Source of the DNA: Bryobacterales bacterium
GTDB taxonomy: Bacteria; Acidobacteriota; Terriglobia; Bryobacterales; Bryobacteraceae
DNA length: 20,646 bases
Direction: 5' to 3'
Assembly: GCA_003132865.1 (NCBI GenBank)
Contig: PKYZ01000432.1
Span: forward strand, 24,802 to 45,447
Made by a program: the position numbers and the translations under genes. Positions 1 to 5,483 of this stretch are shown one piece after another. How positions within the stretch are numbered: position 1 is the first letter of the stretch; each line of letters begins with the position of its first letter. Below the pieces are notes generated by a model. It worked only from the letters and a program-made list of their open reading frames with translations. It ran no database searches and had not been told where the DNA came from.

Positions 1-31
1 GGCTGCGGGCAAGATTGCCCGCCCTCCAAAT
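1..31. repeat. Inverted repeat downstream of lacD
   Basis: An 8-bp perfect inverted repeat (GCGGGCAA at 5-12, TTGCCCGC at 15-22) lies just past the stop codon of the aldolase gene. It could be a transcript-end hairpin for that gene or one unit of a dispersed GC-rich palindrome family. No T-run follows it in the minus direction within the window, so a classical intrinsic terminator is not shown. Confidence 0.4.
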
Positions 32-1042
32 TTAGGCGGTGACCGGCGTGCCGAGCTTGGCGTACCACGGCGTGGCGGACTTGATGGCGTCGTTCACGGC
101 GTTGATGTTCTTCACGCCTTCTTTCGAGAGCCAGTCTTCGAGCGCCTTGACGCCGCTCTTGGCATACACCGGGATGCCTTCTTTCCAGGTCGCGCGGCCG
201 CACAACACGCCGGAGAAATCCGTGCCGGCTTCCGTGGCCATGCGCAGCGATTCCACGAACTGCGCGTTGCTCACGCCGGCGCTCAGGTAGATGAAGGGCT
301 TCTTGGCGATCTCGGCGCCTTGCCGGAAATGCGCCAGCGCTTCCTTCCGCGTGTAGGCCGTCTGGCCTTTGTACACGGCGCTGCCCTCCACGAACTCGGC
401 ATTGATGGGCACTTCCACCTTCAGCACGTCCACGAAATACTGCGGCTTGGAGAACTCCTCCATGCTCTTCTTGACGATCTCGGGTTTCTCCTTGGCGTAC
501 TCGAAGGCCTTCTCGTCGCCGCCCTTGGGATCGTAGCCCACGAACTCCAGGAAGAACGGGATGTCATAAGTCTCGCACTCCGCGCCGATGCGCTCGATGA
601 AGGCGTGCTTGATGTCGTTGATCTTGGCGTCCTCGAAGGGCGTGTAATAGATGAGGATCTTGACGGCATCCGCGCCCCAATCCACGATGCGCTTCACTGA
701 AACGTGCGGCAAAAGGTCGGGCAGGCGGCCGGGCTGGGTGTTGTCGTATCCGCTCAGCTCATAGGCCAGCAGCAGGCCGGCGTTCTTGCTGCGCGCCAGG
801 CGCGCATCCAGGCCGAATTCGGGATCGAGCAGAATGGCGCTGGCATGCGGCGTCAGCACCTTGGTGACGGCAGTCTTAAACTCGCTCATCATTTCGTGCG
901 TGATCTCTTTCTTATCCACGCCGCGCCCTGCCGCCAGGGATTTCTGCAAGCTGCCGCGCTGATCCATGGCGGCCGCCGCGATGACGCCGGCATGGTTCGA
1001 GAGCGCCTTCAGGTGTTTCAACTTACCTTCGGACATTTTCAT
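32..1042 (-). CDS. lacD: Tagatose-1,6-bisphosphate aldolase, LacD family (class I)
   Basis: This 336-residue protein matches class I tagatose-bisphosphate aldolases over the full usual length of about 325 residues. These enzymes cleave tagatose (and often fructose) 1,6-bisphosphate into dihydroxyacetone phosphate and glyceraldehyde 3-phosphate through a Schiff-base lysine. The visible family landmarks are AAMDQRGSL near residue 25, LLDPEFG near 71, the strand DAVKILIYY near 125-133, FFLEFVGY near 163-170, and the segment VDVLKVEVP, in which K208 is the probable Schiff-base lysine (LacD of streptococci uses a lysine at about 205). A good ribosome site AAGGAG (1055-1050) lies 7 nt before ATG. 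No other lac/tagatose genes are near, so a general ketose-bisphosphate aldolase role in central metabolism is as likely as lactose use. It lies 74 nt downstream of ribF on the same strand. Confidence 0.9.
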   Translation of the reverse strand: MKMSEGKLKHLKALSNHAGVIAAAAMDQRGSLQKSLAAGRGVDKKEITHEMMSEFKTAVTKVLTPHASAILLDPEFGLDARLARSKNAGLLLAYELSGYDNTQPGRLPDLLPHVSVKRIVDWGADAVKILIYYTPFEDAKINDIKHAFIERIGAECETYDIPFFLEFVGYDPKGGDEKAFEYAKEKPEIVKKSMEEFSKPQYFVDVLKVEVPINAEFVEGSAVYKGQTAYTRKEALAHFRQGAEIAKKPFIYLSAGVSNAQFVESLRMATEAGTDFSGVLCGRATWKEGIPVYAKSGVKALEDWLSKEGVKNINAVNDAIKSATPWYAKLGTPVTA

Positions 1043-1116
1043 TTACGATCTCCTTCAATTGGGGAATAGAGCGGTAACGCTGCCGGACAGGGGCAATAAT
1101 GAATCGTTACACCATA

Positions 1117-2118
1117 TTATGACACATTGCGGCGCGAATCGACCGGATAATCCGACCGGCATGTCCATTTTCTCACGCGCCGGAAATAGGCCTGGGCTAC
1201 TCCGGCATCGCGCAGAATCTGCCGCTTCAGCGCCTGCGCGTCCGGGAACTGGCGCTCGTTTCGCACGCGCCATAGAAATTCCACGCGGATGCGGCGCGGC
1301 GTTTCTCCGTCGAGCGGCTCCAGCAGAAAGGTCTCGATCGAAAGCTCCTGGCCATCGCCAAACGTCGGCCGGTAACCGATGTTCGTCACTGACGGCCACA
1401 CGCGGTCATTTTCAAGATGGTGAGTGCGCGTCACATATACGCCGGTGGCCGGCAGCACTTCGGTATTCGCCGCCAGATTGAGCGTGGGCACGGTCTGTTT
1501 GGATCCCACGCCGCGGCCGGCCACCACTTCGCCCTCCAGCGCGCAAGGCCGCTCCAGCAGACGCGCCGCCTGCGCGACCCGGCCTGCCTCGATCAACTGC
1601 CGCAGCGCCGTGCTGCTCACCAGGCGGCCGCGCACGGTCACGGCCTTGACCTCTTCGGTAGTGAAGCCGTATTTGCGGCCGAGCTCCTGCAGCACGCGCA
1701 CGTTGCCCGACTGCTTGTAGCCGAAGCAAAAATCGTGACCCAAAACCACGGCGCGCACACCCAACTTGCGCACCAACACCTGCTCGACAAACTGCTCGGG
1801 AGAGAGATGCACCACGTGCCGGTCAAACGGCATGATCAGCACCTGCTCAATGCCCTCTTCCTGCATGAGGGCGCAACGCTGTTCCGGCGAGGTCATCAGC
1901 CGCGGCGCCCGCGCGGGGGCCACGACCTTGCTCGGATGCGGGTGGAAGGTGAGGGCGGAAGCTTTGAGCTCACGCTCCACGGCGACCTCCTTCACGCGGC
2001 GCAGAATTCTGCGGTGGCCGGCATGCACGCCATCGAAATTGCCGATGGTCAGCGCCGACGGACCGAAATCCGGAGGCACTTCGTCGAGACTGCGAAAGAC
2101 GCGCATCGGACGGCTCAT
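1117..2118 (-). CDS. ribF: Bifunctional riboflavin kinase / FAD synthetase RibF
   Basis: This enzyme makes FMN from riboflavin and then FAD from FMN in the cytoplasm. The N-terminal adenylyltransferase part shows IGNFDGVHAGHRRIL, containing the nucleotide-binding HxGH-type motif, plus ALTFHPHP and VLGHDFCFGY. The C-terminal flavokinase part shows GRGVGSKQTVPTLNL, a variant of the usual G-x-GR-x-GFPTANL loop, then GVYVT, NIGYRPTF and VEFLWRVRNERQF. The start is set at ATG 2118 (MSRPMRVF); ATG 2106 is an alternative. The frame stays open to 2244, but that part translates a palindromic repeat and is not family-like. No ribosome site is evident before 2118, where the repeat element ends only 4 nt upstream. 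The length of 333 residues is normal for the family (about 310). Confidence 0.9.
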   Translation of the reverse strand: MSRPMRVFRSLDEVPPDFGPSALTIGNFDGVHAGHRRILRRVKEVAVERELKASALTFHPHPSKVVAPARAPRLMTSPEQRCALMQEEGIEQVLIMPFDRHVVHLSPEQFVEQVLVRKLGVRAVVLGHDFCFGYKQSGNVRVLQELGRKYGFTTEEVKAVTVRGRLVSSTALRQLIEAGRVAQAARLLERPCALEGEVVAGRGVGSKQTVPTLNLAANTEVLPATGVYVTRTHHLENDRVWPSVTNIGYRPTFGDGQELSIETFLLEPLDGETPRRIRVEFLWRVRNERQFPDAQALKRQILRDAGVAQAYFRRVRKWTCRSDYPVDSRRNVS

Positions 2119-2122
2119 ATAT

Positions 2123-2246
2123 TTGTGGGGCAGGCGCTCCGCCTGCGGCGGCCTCCCAGGCCGCCACCTGCGCTTCGCGAAGGCTCGAGTTTTCGAACAA
2201 AGAGCGGGTCCGGGGGACCCGCGCAGGCTGGGAGCCCGCCCCACAA
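2123..2246. repeat. Composite palindromic (REP/MITE-like) repeat element
   Basis: A 124-bp element is bounded by terminal inverted repeats TTGTGGGGC (2123-2131) and GCCCCACAA (2238-2246). Inside are consecutive hairpins: GCAGGCG/CGCCTGC (2130-2146), GGCGGCCT/AGGCCGCC (2147-2165), CTTCGCGAAG (2173-2182) and GCGGGTCC/GGACCCGC (2204-2222). It fills almost the whole spacer between the metallo-hydrolase stop (2254) and the ribF start (2118). Its right end (2221-2247) matches 24 of 27 bases of another copy at 17022-17048 inside the EamA gene, which shows that it is dispersed. It encodes no transposase, so if mobile it must be moved in trans. Confidence 0.8.
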
Positions 2247-2253
2247 TAGCCGC

Positions 2254-3045
2254 TTAAGCACCCGCGCCTCCCACTTCGATTTCGAGGCCGTCATAAGCCA
2301 GGCGGATGTGCGGCGGTAGGCGCTCCTCAGTGCGCGCGTGCGCCAGATCGTGGCAGATATGTGTGAAGAAGACGCGCTTGGCCGCCACCTGTTCGGCCGT
2401 CGCGATGGAACGATCCACGGTGGAATGCGTGGGGTGCGGCTTGTAACGCAGCGCGTCGAGGAACAGCACATCCAGCCCGCGCAGTTGGTCGAGAGAGGAC
2501 TCGGGGATCTCGCTGTGGTCGGTGAGATACGCGGCGTTGCCGAAGCGGAAACCGTAGATCGTTGCCTTGCCGTGCACGATCGGGATGGGGGTGAACTCCA
2601 CGCCGAACAGGTCGAACGAGGCGCCGTTCAACGTGTGGGAGTCCAGTTGCGGAACGGCCGTGTTCTTTTCTTCGCCGTCGAAGATGTAGCGGAACGCGCC
2701 ATGAATAGCGGCCATGGTGCGCTCGGAGGCGTAGATGGGAATGCGGGCCCGCTGCCGGAAATTGAAGGGCCGCACGTCGTCCAGGCCCATGATATGGTCG
2801 GCATGCGCGTGCGTGAACAGGATGGCGTCCAGCCGTTCGAAGCCCGTGCGCAGCGCCTGCGTGCGGAAATCCGGCGTGACGTCGATCAGCACGTGGTGGC
2901 CGGCGTAGCTCACCAGGATCGACGGGCGCAGGCGTTTGTCGCGCGGATCGGAAGAGTTGCAAACGTCGCAATGGCAGCCGATGGTGGGCACACCGGTGCT
3001 GGTGCCGGAGCCAAGTACGGTGATCTTGACGGCGAACTCCGCCAT
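2254..3045 (-). CDS. MBL-fold metallo-hydrolase, PhnP-like
   Basis: A 263-residue metallo-beta-lactamase-fold hydrolase. The metal site THAHADH (H79, H81, D83, H84) follows an N-terminal strand with GSGTSTGVP, and later histidines (IVHGK, LTDHSEI, HSTVD, FFTHICHD) complete the usual ligand set. A cysteine cluster GCHCDVC (C24, C26, C29) is the structural zinc site typical of PhnP, the cyclic phosphate phosphodiesterase of the phosphonate pathway. No other phosphonate genes are seen, so the substrate is unknown; a cyclic phosphodiester is inferred from the family. Its ATG directly follows the TGA of the DUF1844 gene, so the two are probably translationally coupled. Confidence 0.85.
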   Translation of the reverse strand: MAEFAVKITVLGSGTSTGVPTIGCHCDVCNSSDPRDKRLRPSILVSYAGHHVLIDVTPDFRTQALRTGFERLDAILFTHAHADHIMGLDDVRPFNFRQRARIPIYASERTMAAIHGAFRYIFDGEEKNTAVPQLDSHTLNGASFDLFGVEFTPIPIVHGKATIYGFRFGNAAYLTDHSEIPESSLDQLRGLDVLFLDALRYKPHPTHSTVDRSIATAEQVAAKRVFFTHICHDLAHARTEERLPPHIRLAYDGLEIEVGGAGA

Positions 3046-3366
3046 TCAGGCTGTCTTCTTCTTGGCTTCGTCGACGGCCTGCACGTAGCGGAACCGCAGT
3101 AAGGTAAGCGAATTCTCCAGCAGCCGTTGTTCTTCCAGGGTCAGGTTGCCGCGCGTTTTTTCCTGGAGCATGGCCATGAGATCGATGGTGTGGCGCGCCA
3201 GTTCGAGGTCGGCGGGCGGTTCCTCTTCGGCGCCGAGACGCATCAAGCCTAGTTGCATTTCGGCCTGCAGCCGCAGGGATTCGGCCAGGAATTCGAAAGT
3301 AGACGGAGGGAGGGGGAACGGCCGTCCTTCCTGCTGTCCTCGTGGGTCTGTATCGATGTCGGTCAT
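3046..3366 (-). CDS. DUF1844 domain protein
   Basis: A 106-residue acidic, mostly helical protein of unknown function. The family signature is visible as LARHTIDLMAMLQEKTRGNLT (residues about 57-76) followed by EEQRLLENSLTLLRFRYV. It begins the four-gene minus-strand cluster and stops immediately before the ATG of the metallo-hydrolase. The ATG at 3366 has only a weak purine run (AGAAG) in front. A TATACA-like box 4-9 nt upstream hints at a short or absent leader. Confidence 0.85.
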   Translation of the reverse strand: MTDIDTDPRGQQEGRPFPLPPSTFEFLAESLRLQAEMQLGLMRLGAEEEPPADLELARHTIDLMAMLQEKTRGNLTLEEQRLLENSLTLLRFRYVQAVDEAKKKTA

Positions 3367-3517
3367 CTTCTGTATAGTTTACAACGGGTGAGTGGTGGGA
3401 GGGGGCTAGAGCAAATTGGACAAACGAAGCCATTTTTCAATAAACCGTTTACAATAAGCGACTTGCCGCCAATTCTGCAGGGGCATTTGATGCCTTGCTG
3501 TGGCCCGGTTGACAGAC

Positions 3518-3537
3518 TGTTCCCAATTATGGGAACA
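3518..3537. promoter_or_regulatory. Probable HigA operator (perfect palindrome)
   Basis: TGTTCCCA (3518-3525) and TGGGAACA (3530-3537) form perfect 8-bp arms around a 4-nt ATTA centre. A TTGACA hexamer lies at 3509-3514. The site overlaps the start region of the toxin gene, which is where HigA-type antitoxins bind to repress their own operon. Assignment to HigA is inferred from position; the palindrome itself is directly visible. Confidence 0.6.
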
Positions 3538-3807
3538 TGGGACGTGAAGGTTTACGGCGAGGCGGCGGTGGCGAAGTTTGCCAGAGAACACGCAGCTTCC
3601 CGAAAGCCGCTGCAACGGTTTCTGGAAATCGTGCGCGCGTCCGAGTGGCCGCACTTCCCGGCGGTGACGCAGACCTTCGCGGCGGCGGACCATGCGCCGT
3701 CGACGGGAACCCTGATCTTCGACATTGGCGGAAACAAATACCGCCTCGTGGCCCGCGTGGACTTCGAAGAGGAAGTGCTTTACATCGATGCCCAGGGAAA
3801 CCTATGA
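3529..3807 (+). CDS. higB: HigB-type mRNA interferase toxin, short C-terminus
   Basis: A small basic protein of the HigB toxin family (RelE-like fold), which cleaves mRNA at the ribosome when not neutralised by HigA. Family landmarks are FLEIVRASEW, a QTFAAADHA segment, and the core strand FDIGGNKYRLVARVDF. Full-length relatives continue with a strand and a THxEYD-type end; here the frame stops at LYIDAQGNL, so this tail is missing. The start is uncertain: ATG 3529 is given. GTG 3544 (with GGGA 9 nt upstream) fits the family N-terminus better, and ATG 3490 has an AGGGG ribosome site. The 3' end overlaps the antitoxin gene by 20 nt. Confidence 0.8.
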   Translation: MGTWDVKVYGEAAVAKFAREHAASRKPLQRFLEIVRASEWPHFPAVTQTFAAADHAPSTGTLIFDIGGNKYRLVARVDFEEEVLYIDAQGNL

Positions 3808-4180
3808 ACAACTGCTTGCGGAAGCGGTTCCGCAGGTGATAGAAACCGAAAAACAGTACCGCGAGATCGGAAACCGTTTCGGCGATCTGATCGGCAAGGG
3901 ACTCGCCCGGACGCTGAGCGAGACCAAGTTGATGCGGTTGCTCGCCCTCCTCATCGAGGATTACGACCGCCGGAATGCGCTGCCGCCCGACGAAGCCGGG
4001 CCAGCCGACCGGCTGCGATTCCTGGTGGAGCACTCCGGCAAAACGCCGGCCAGCCTGATTCCGATTTTCGGCCAGCGCAGCCATGTCAATGAGGCCTTAA
4101 ACGGGAAACGCAGAATCAGCGCCGAGCAGGCCCGAAAACTGGGGAGGATGTTCGGAGTTGGTCCAGGGCTTTTTATTTAG
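3788..4180 (+). CDS. higA: HigA-type antitoxin with HTH domain
   Basis: A 130-residue antitoxin that binds its cognate HigB toxin and represses the operon. The N-terminal half is helical and acidic (ETYEQLLAEAVPQVIETEKQ, then LLALLIEDYDRRNALPPDE). The C-terminal half is a Cro/C1-type HTH with LRFLVEHSGKTPASLIPIFG, the recognition segment QRSHVNEALNGKRRIS, and LGRMFGV. This is the standard order for the HigBA class with toxin first. ATG 3788 lies inside the toxin gene and gives the family N-terminus, so the toxin and antitoxin are translationally linked. The gene appears intact, unlike its partner. Confidence 0.85.
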   Translation: MPRETYEQLLAEAVPQVIETEKQYREIGNRFGDLIGKGLARTLSETKLMRLLALLIEDYDRRNALPPDEAGPADRLRFLVEHSGKTPASLIPIFGQRSHVNEALNGKRRISAEQARKLGRMFGVGPGLFI

Positions 4181-4206
4181 GGGCCCCGCCATTGCTAGCC
4201 TGCGCG

Positions 4207-4407
4207 TCATTGGACGATCCTCCGCTCGTTCTCCGGGCGCGTTAGCCGGGTGTCCAGTTCCGCAAACCTCGCCAGCGTCTCGGAATGATTCTTCTCCATC
4301 AGGACCCGCAGGTCGCCGAAATCGGCGCGCATCTCGGCGTGTGCCGCGCGGATCTCCGCGCGTAGCAACCCCTTGACGTCGTTCAGGCGCGTGTTGTTCA
4401 GCAGCAC
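4207..4407 (-). CDS. Small coiled-coil protein, probably membrane-anchored
   Basis: The conserved part is a charged helix: RLNDVKGLLRAEIRAAHAEM, then RADFGDLRVLMEKNHSETLA and RFAELDTRL, with heptad-like spacing. From GTG 4407 it is 66 residues long. The same frame continues upstream to about 4476 and encodes a clear transmembrane stretch (VLTIAITLGASFLAVLTGVL), but no ATG, GTG or TTG is found before the stop at 4492-4494. A purine-rich run (AAGGGGGAAAG) lies just where a ribosome site for that longer form would be. Either an unusual start codon is used or the start has been lost. The function is unknown. It is convergent with higA, 26 nt apart. Confidence 0.5.
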   Translation of the reverse strand: MLLNNTRLNDVKGLLRAEIRAAHAEMRADFGDLRVLMEKNHSETLARFAELDTRLTRPENERRIVQ

Positions 4408-4454
4408 GCCGGTGAGAACGGCCAGGAACGACGCGCCGAGCGTGATCGCAATCG

Positions 4455-4757
4455 TTAGAACCTGAACGTTCGTCGCCTTTCCCCCTTCTTCCTACTGGCC
4501 CCGACGGCGAACGCTTCTTCGTCACCCAGGTCTGCTTCGATTTCCTCGGGATTGGCGTGATAGTAGGCGAGGGCGGCGTGAACCTGAGCGAGACTGAGAT
4601 GCCCATACTGCGTGGCAATCTCCTCGGGAGACAGGCCCATTTTGTACCAGGCGGCGACGCGCATCACGGTCACTCCCGTGCAGGCAATCTTGGGCCGCCC
4701 GGCCCGGATCGCCGGATCGCGGTCGACCGGACTTCCAATCTCCACGGCGCCGGTCAT
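4455..4757 (-). CDS. DUF433 (VapB-like antitoxin) protein, second copy
   Basis: A 100-residue protein whose core is the DUF433 domain: VDRDPAIRAGRPKIACTGVT, VMRVAAWYKMGLSPEEIA, HLSLAQVHAALAYYHANPEE and IEADL. DUF433 proteins are helical DNA-binding antitoxin-like proteins commonly encoded next to DUF5615 PIN-like toxins. Here no toxin follows; the only candidate partner is the broken DUF5615 gene upstream. The ATG at 4757 is chosen because the domain starts there and a perfect TATAAT box lies 6 nt before it. The frame runs open much further upstream, through the toxin remnant, so a longer 293-residue product should not be assumed. The 3' end overlaps the upstream extension of the coiled-coil frame. 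Confidence 0.75.
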   Translation of the reverse strand: MTGAVEIGSPVDRDPAIRAGRPKIACTGVTVMRVAAWYKMGLSPEEIATQYGHLSLAQVHAALAYYHANPEEIEADLGDEEAFAVGASRKKGERRRTFRF

Positions 4758-4763
4758 AGTCCG

Positions 4764-4769
4764 ATTATA
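4764..4769 (-). promoter_or_regulatory. -10 box for the second DUF433 gene, leaderless geometry
   Basis: On the minus strand a perfect TATAAT is followed after 6 nt (CGGACT) by the ATG. Transcription starting about 7 nt after the box would begin at the start codon, giving a leaderless mRNA. No good -35 hexamer is seen at 17 nt. The box sits in the degraded 3' end of the toxin remnant. Confidence 0.55.
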
Positions 4770-4796
4770 GCCGGGTAGGGCGTCTGGTTGCCCAAG

Positions 4797-5064
4797 CCAC
4801 GTGAGTTCCTCAATGGCGGAGCCGATAGCCAAAACCTGTGGAACAAGAATCAATCCCGGCGACTCCCGTTTCTCCAAAAAGCGGTAAAAGTGGTCCGGCG
4901 GGGTTTCATGGTCGTGAGAGACGAGAACGCGCCCGAGGCTGGCGGCCAACGCCAATACATCCGGGTCTTCCATCGATTCGCAGGAAGTCAATCGCTGAGT
5001 CGCGCCTTTGAAGACCGCGGACGATCCCGAACCGGAGGTCCGCGTCGGGCCAGCATACGAGCCT
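4797..5064 (-). pseudogene. Frameshifted DUF5615 PIN-like toxin remnant
   Basis: Directly after the first DUF433 stop, in the same frame, the DNA encodes WPDADLRFGIVRGLQRRDSA followed by IDFLRI. This is the N-terminal DUF5615 pattern (acidic PIN-like DxDL and an RR-x-x-IDFLR strand). The rest of the domain continues in another frame from about 4973: MEDPDVLALAASLGRVLVSH, then DHETPPDHFYRFLEK and SPGLILVPQVLAIGSAIEEL. Roughly ten residues appear lost at the junction and no start codon is seen for the N-terminal part. The C-terminus after IEEL is not family-like either. This looks like a dead toxin between two DUF433 genes. Confidence 0.65.
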
Positions 5065-5388
5065 TCAAGCGGGTTTGAGATCCCTTTCCTTACGGTATCG
5101 CCGAGCCTTCTCGACGAGATCGGGTGGATTGGCCTTTCGCGCGCGATCCCAGCAGCGAGATTGTTCCGCCAGGTAGGCGTCGACTTCCCGCGGGTGCGAT
5201 TGGACGAAGGCGATGACGCCCTCCAACTTCTGGCGAGACTGGAGCGCGGGAAAATCGGCGAGTATGTCGCCGACCGTTTCGCCGCGGCGGACGGCGTAGG
5301 CGATACTGTCGAGCGATATGCGCGTGCCGGCCACACGATAGCCGTCGCCGCGAGCTTCGATATATTGACTGGCCGGCAGATCGCTCAT
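5065..5388 (-). CDS. DUF433 (VapB-like antitoxin) protein, first copy
   Basis: A 107-residue protein with the DUF433 layout: YIEARGDGYRVAGTRISLDS (residues about 8-27), IAYAVRRGETVGDILADFPA, LEGVIAFVQSHPREVDAYLA and a basic tail. It is probably the antitoxin for the DUF5615 toxin whose remains follow directly in the minus direction. ATG 5388 is preceded by a weak GAGA ribosome site. Upstream open frame (to 5640) overlaps the anchor-D coding region and is not family-like. Function is inferred from the family only. Confidence 0.8.
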   Translation of the reverse strand: MSDLPASQYIEARGDGYRVAGTRISLDSIAYAVRRGETVGDILADFPALQSRQKLEGVIAFVQSHPREVDAYLAEQSRCWDRARKANPPDLVEKARRYRKERDLKPA

Positions 5389-5433
5389 AGGTGTCTCTAG
5401 TTTACTTCGCCGCGAGCGGTGCAGCACAGGGGA

Positions 5434-5460
5434 CGCCGCCGGGCGCGGAACCCGGCGGCG
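5434..5460. repeat. Strong hairpin between the NHL gene and DUF433
   Basis: CGCCGCCGGG (5434-5443) pairs perfectly with CCCGGCGGCG (5451-5460) around a 7-nt loop. It lies 23 nt past the stop of the NHL/anchor-D gene on the minus strand and 45 nt before the DUF433 ATG. No T-run follows, so it may be a Rho-independent-like pause or an mRNA-stabilising hairpin rather than a canonical terminator. Confidence 0.5.
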
Positions 5461-5483
5461 GGAAAGAAGCGGTCCTCCGCGGT

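Noticed and set aside
2327..3433. A 368-residue frame overlapping the metallo-hydrolase on the same strand
   Set aside because: Arg/His/Pro-rich translation with no domain signal, lying in an alternative frame of two well-recognised genes.
4455..5336. A single 293-residue protein on the minus strand
   Set aside because: Only its parts are family-like: the last 100 residues are DUF433 and a middle piece is the frameshifted DUF5615 C-terminus. The first part is the wrong frame of the first DUF433 gene. A promoter and ATG at 4757 separate the real gene.
5434..5460. Classical intrinsic terminator
   Set aside because: The 10-bp hairpin is strong but no T-run follows on either strand, so it is listed only as a hairpin.
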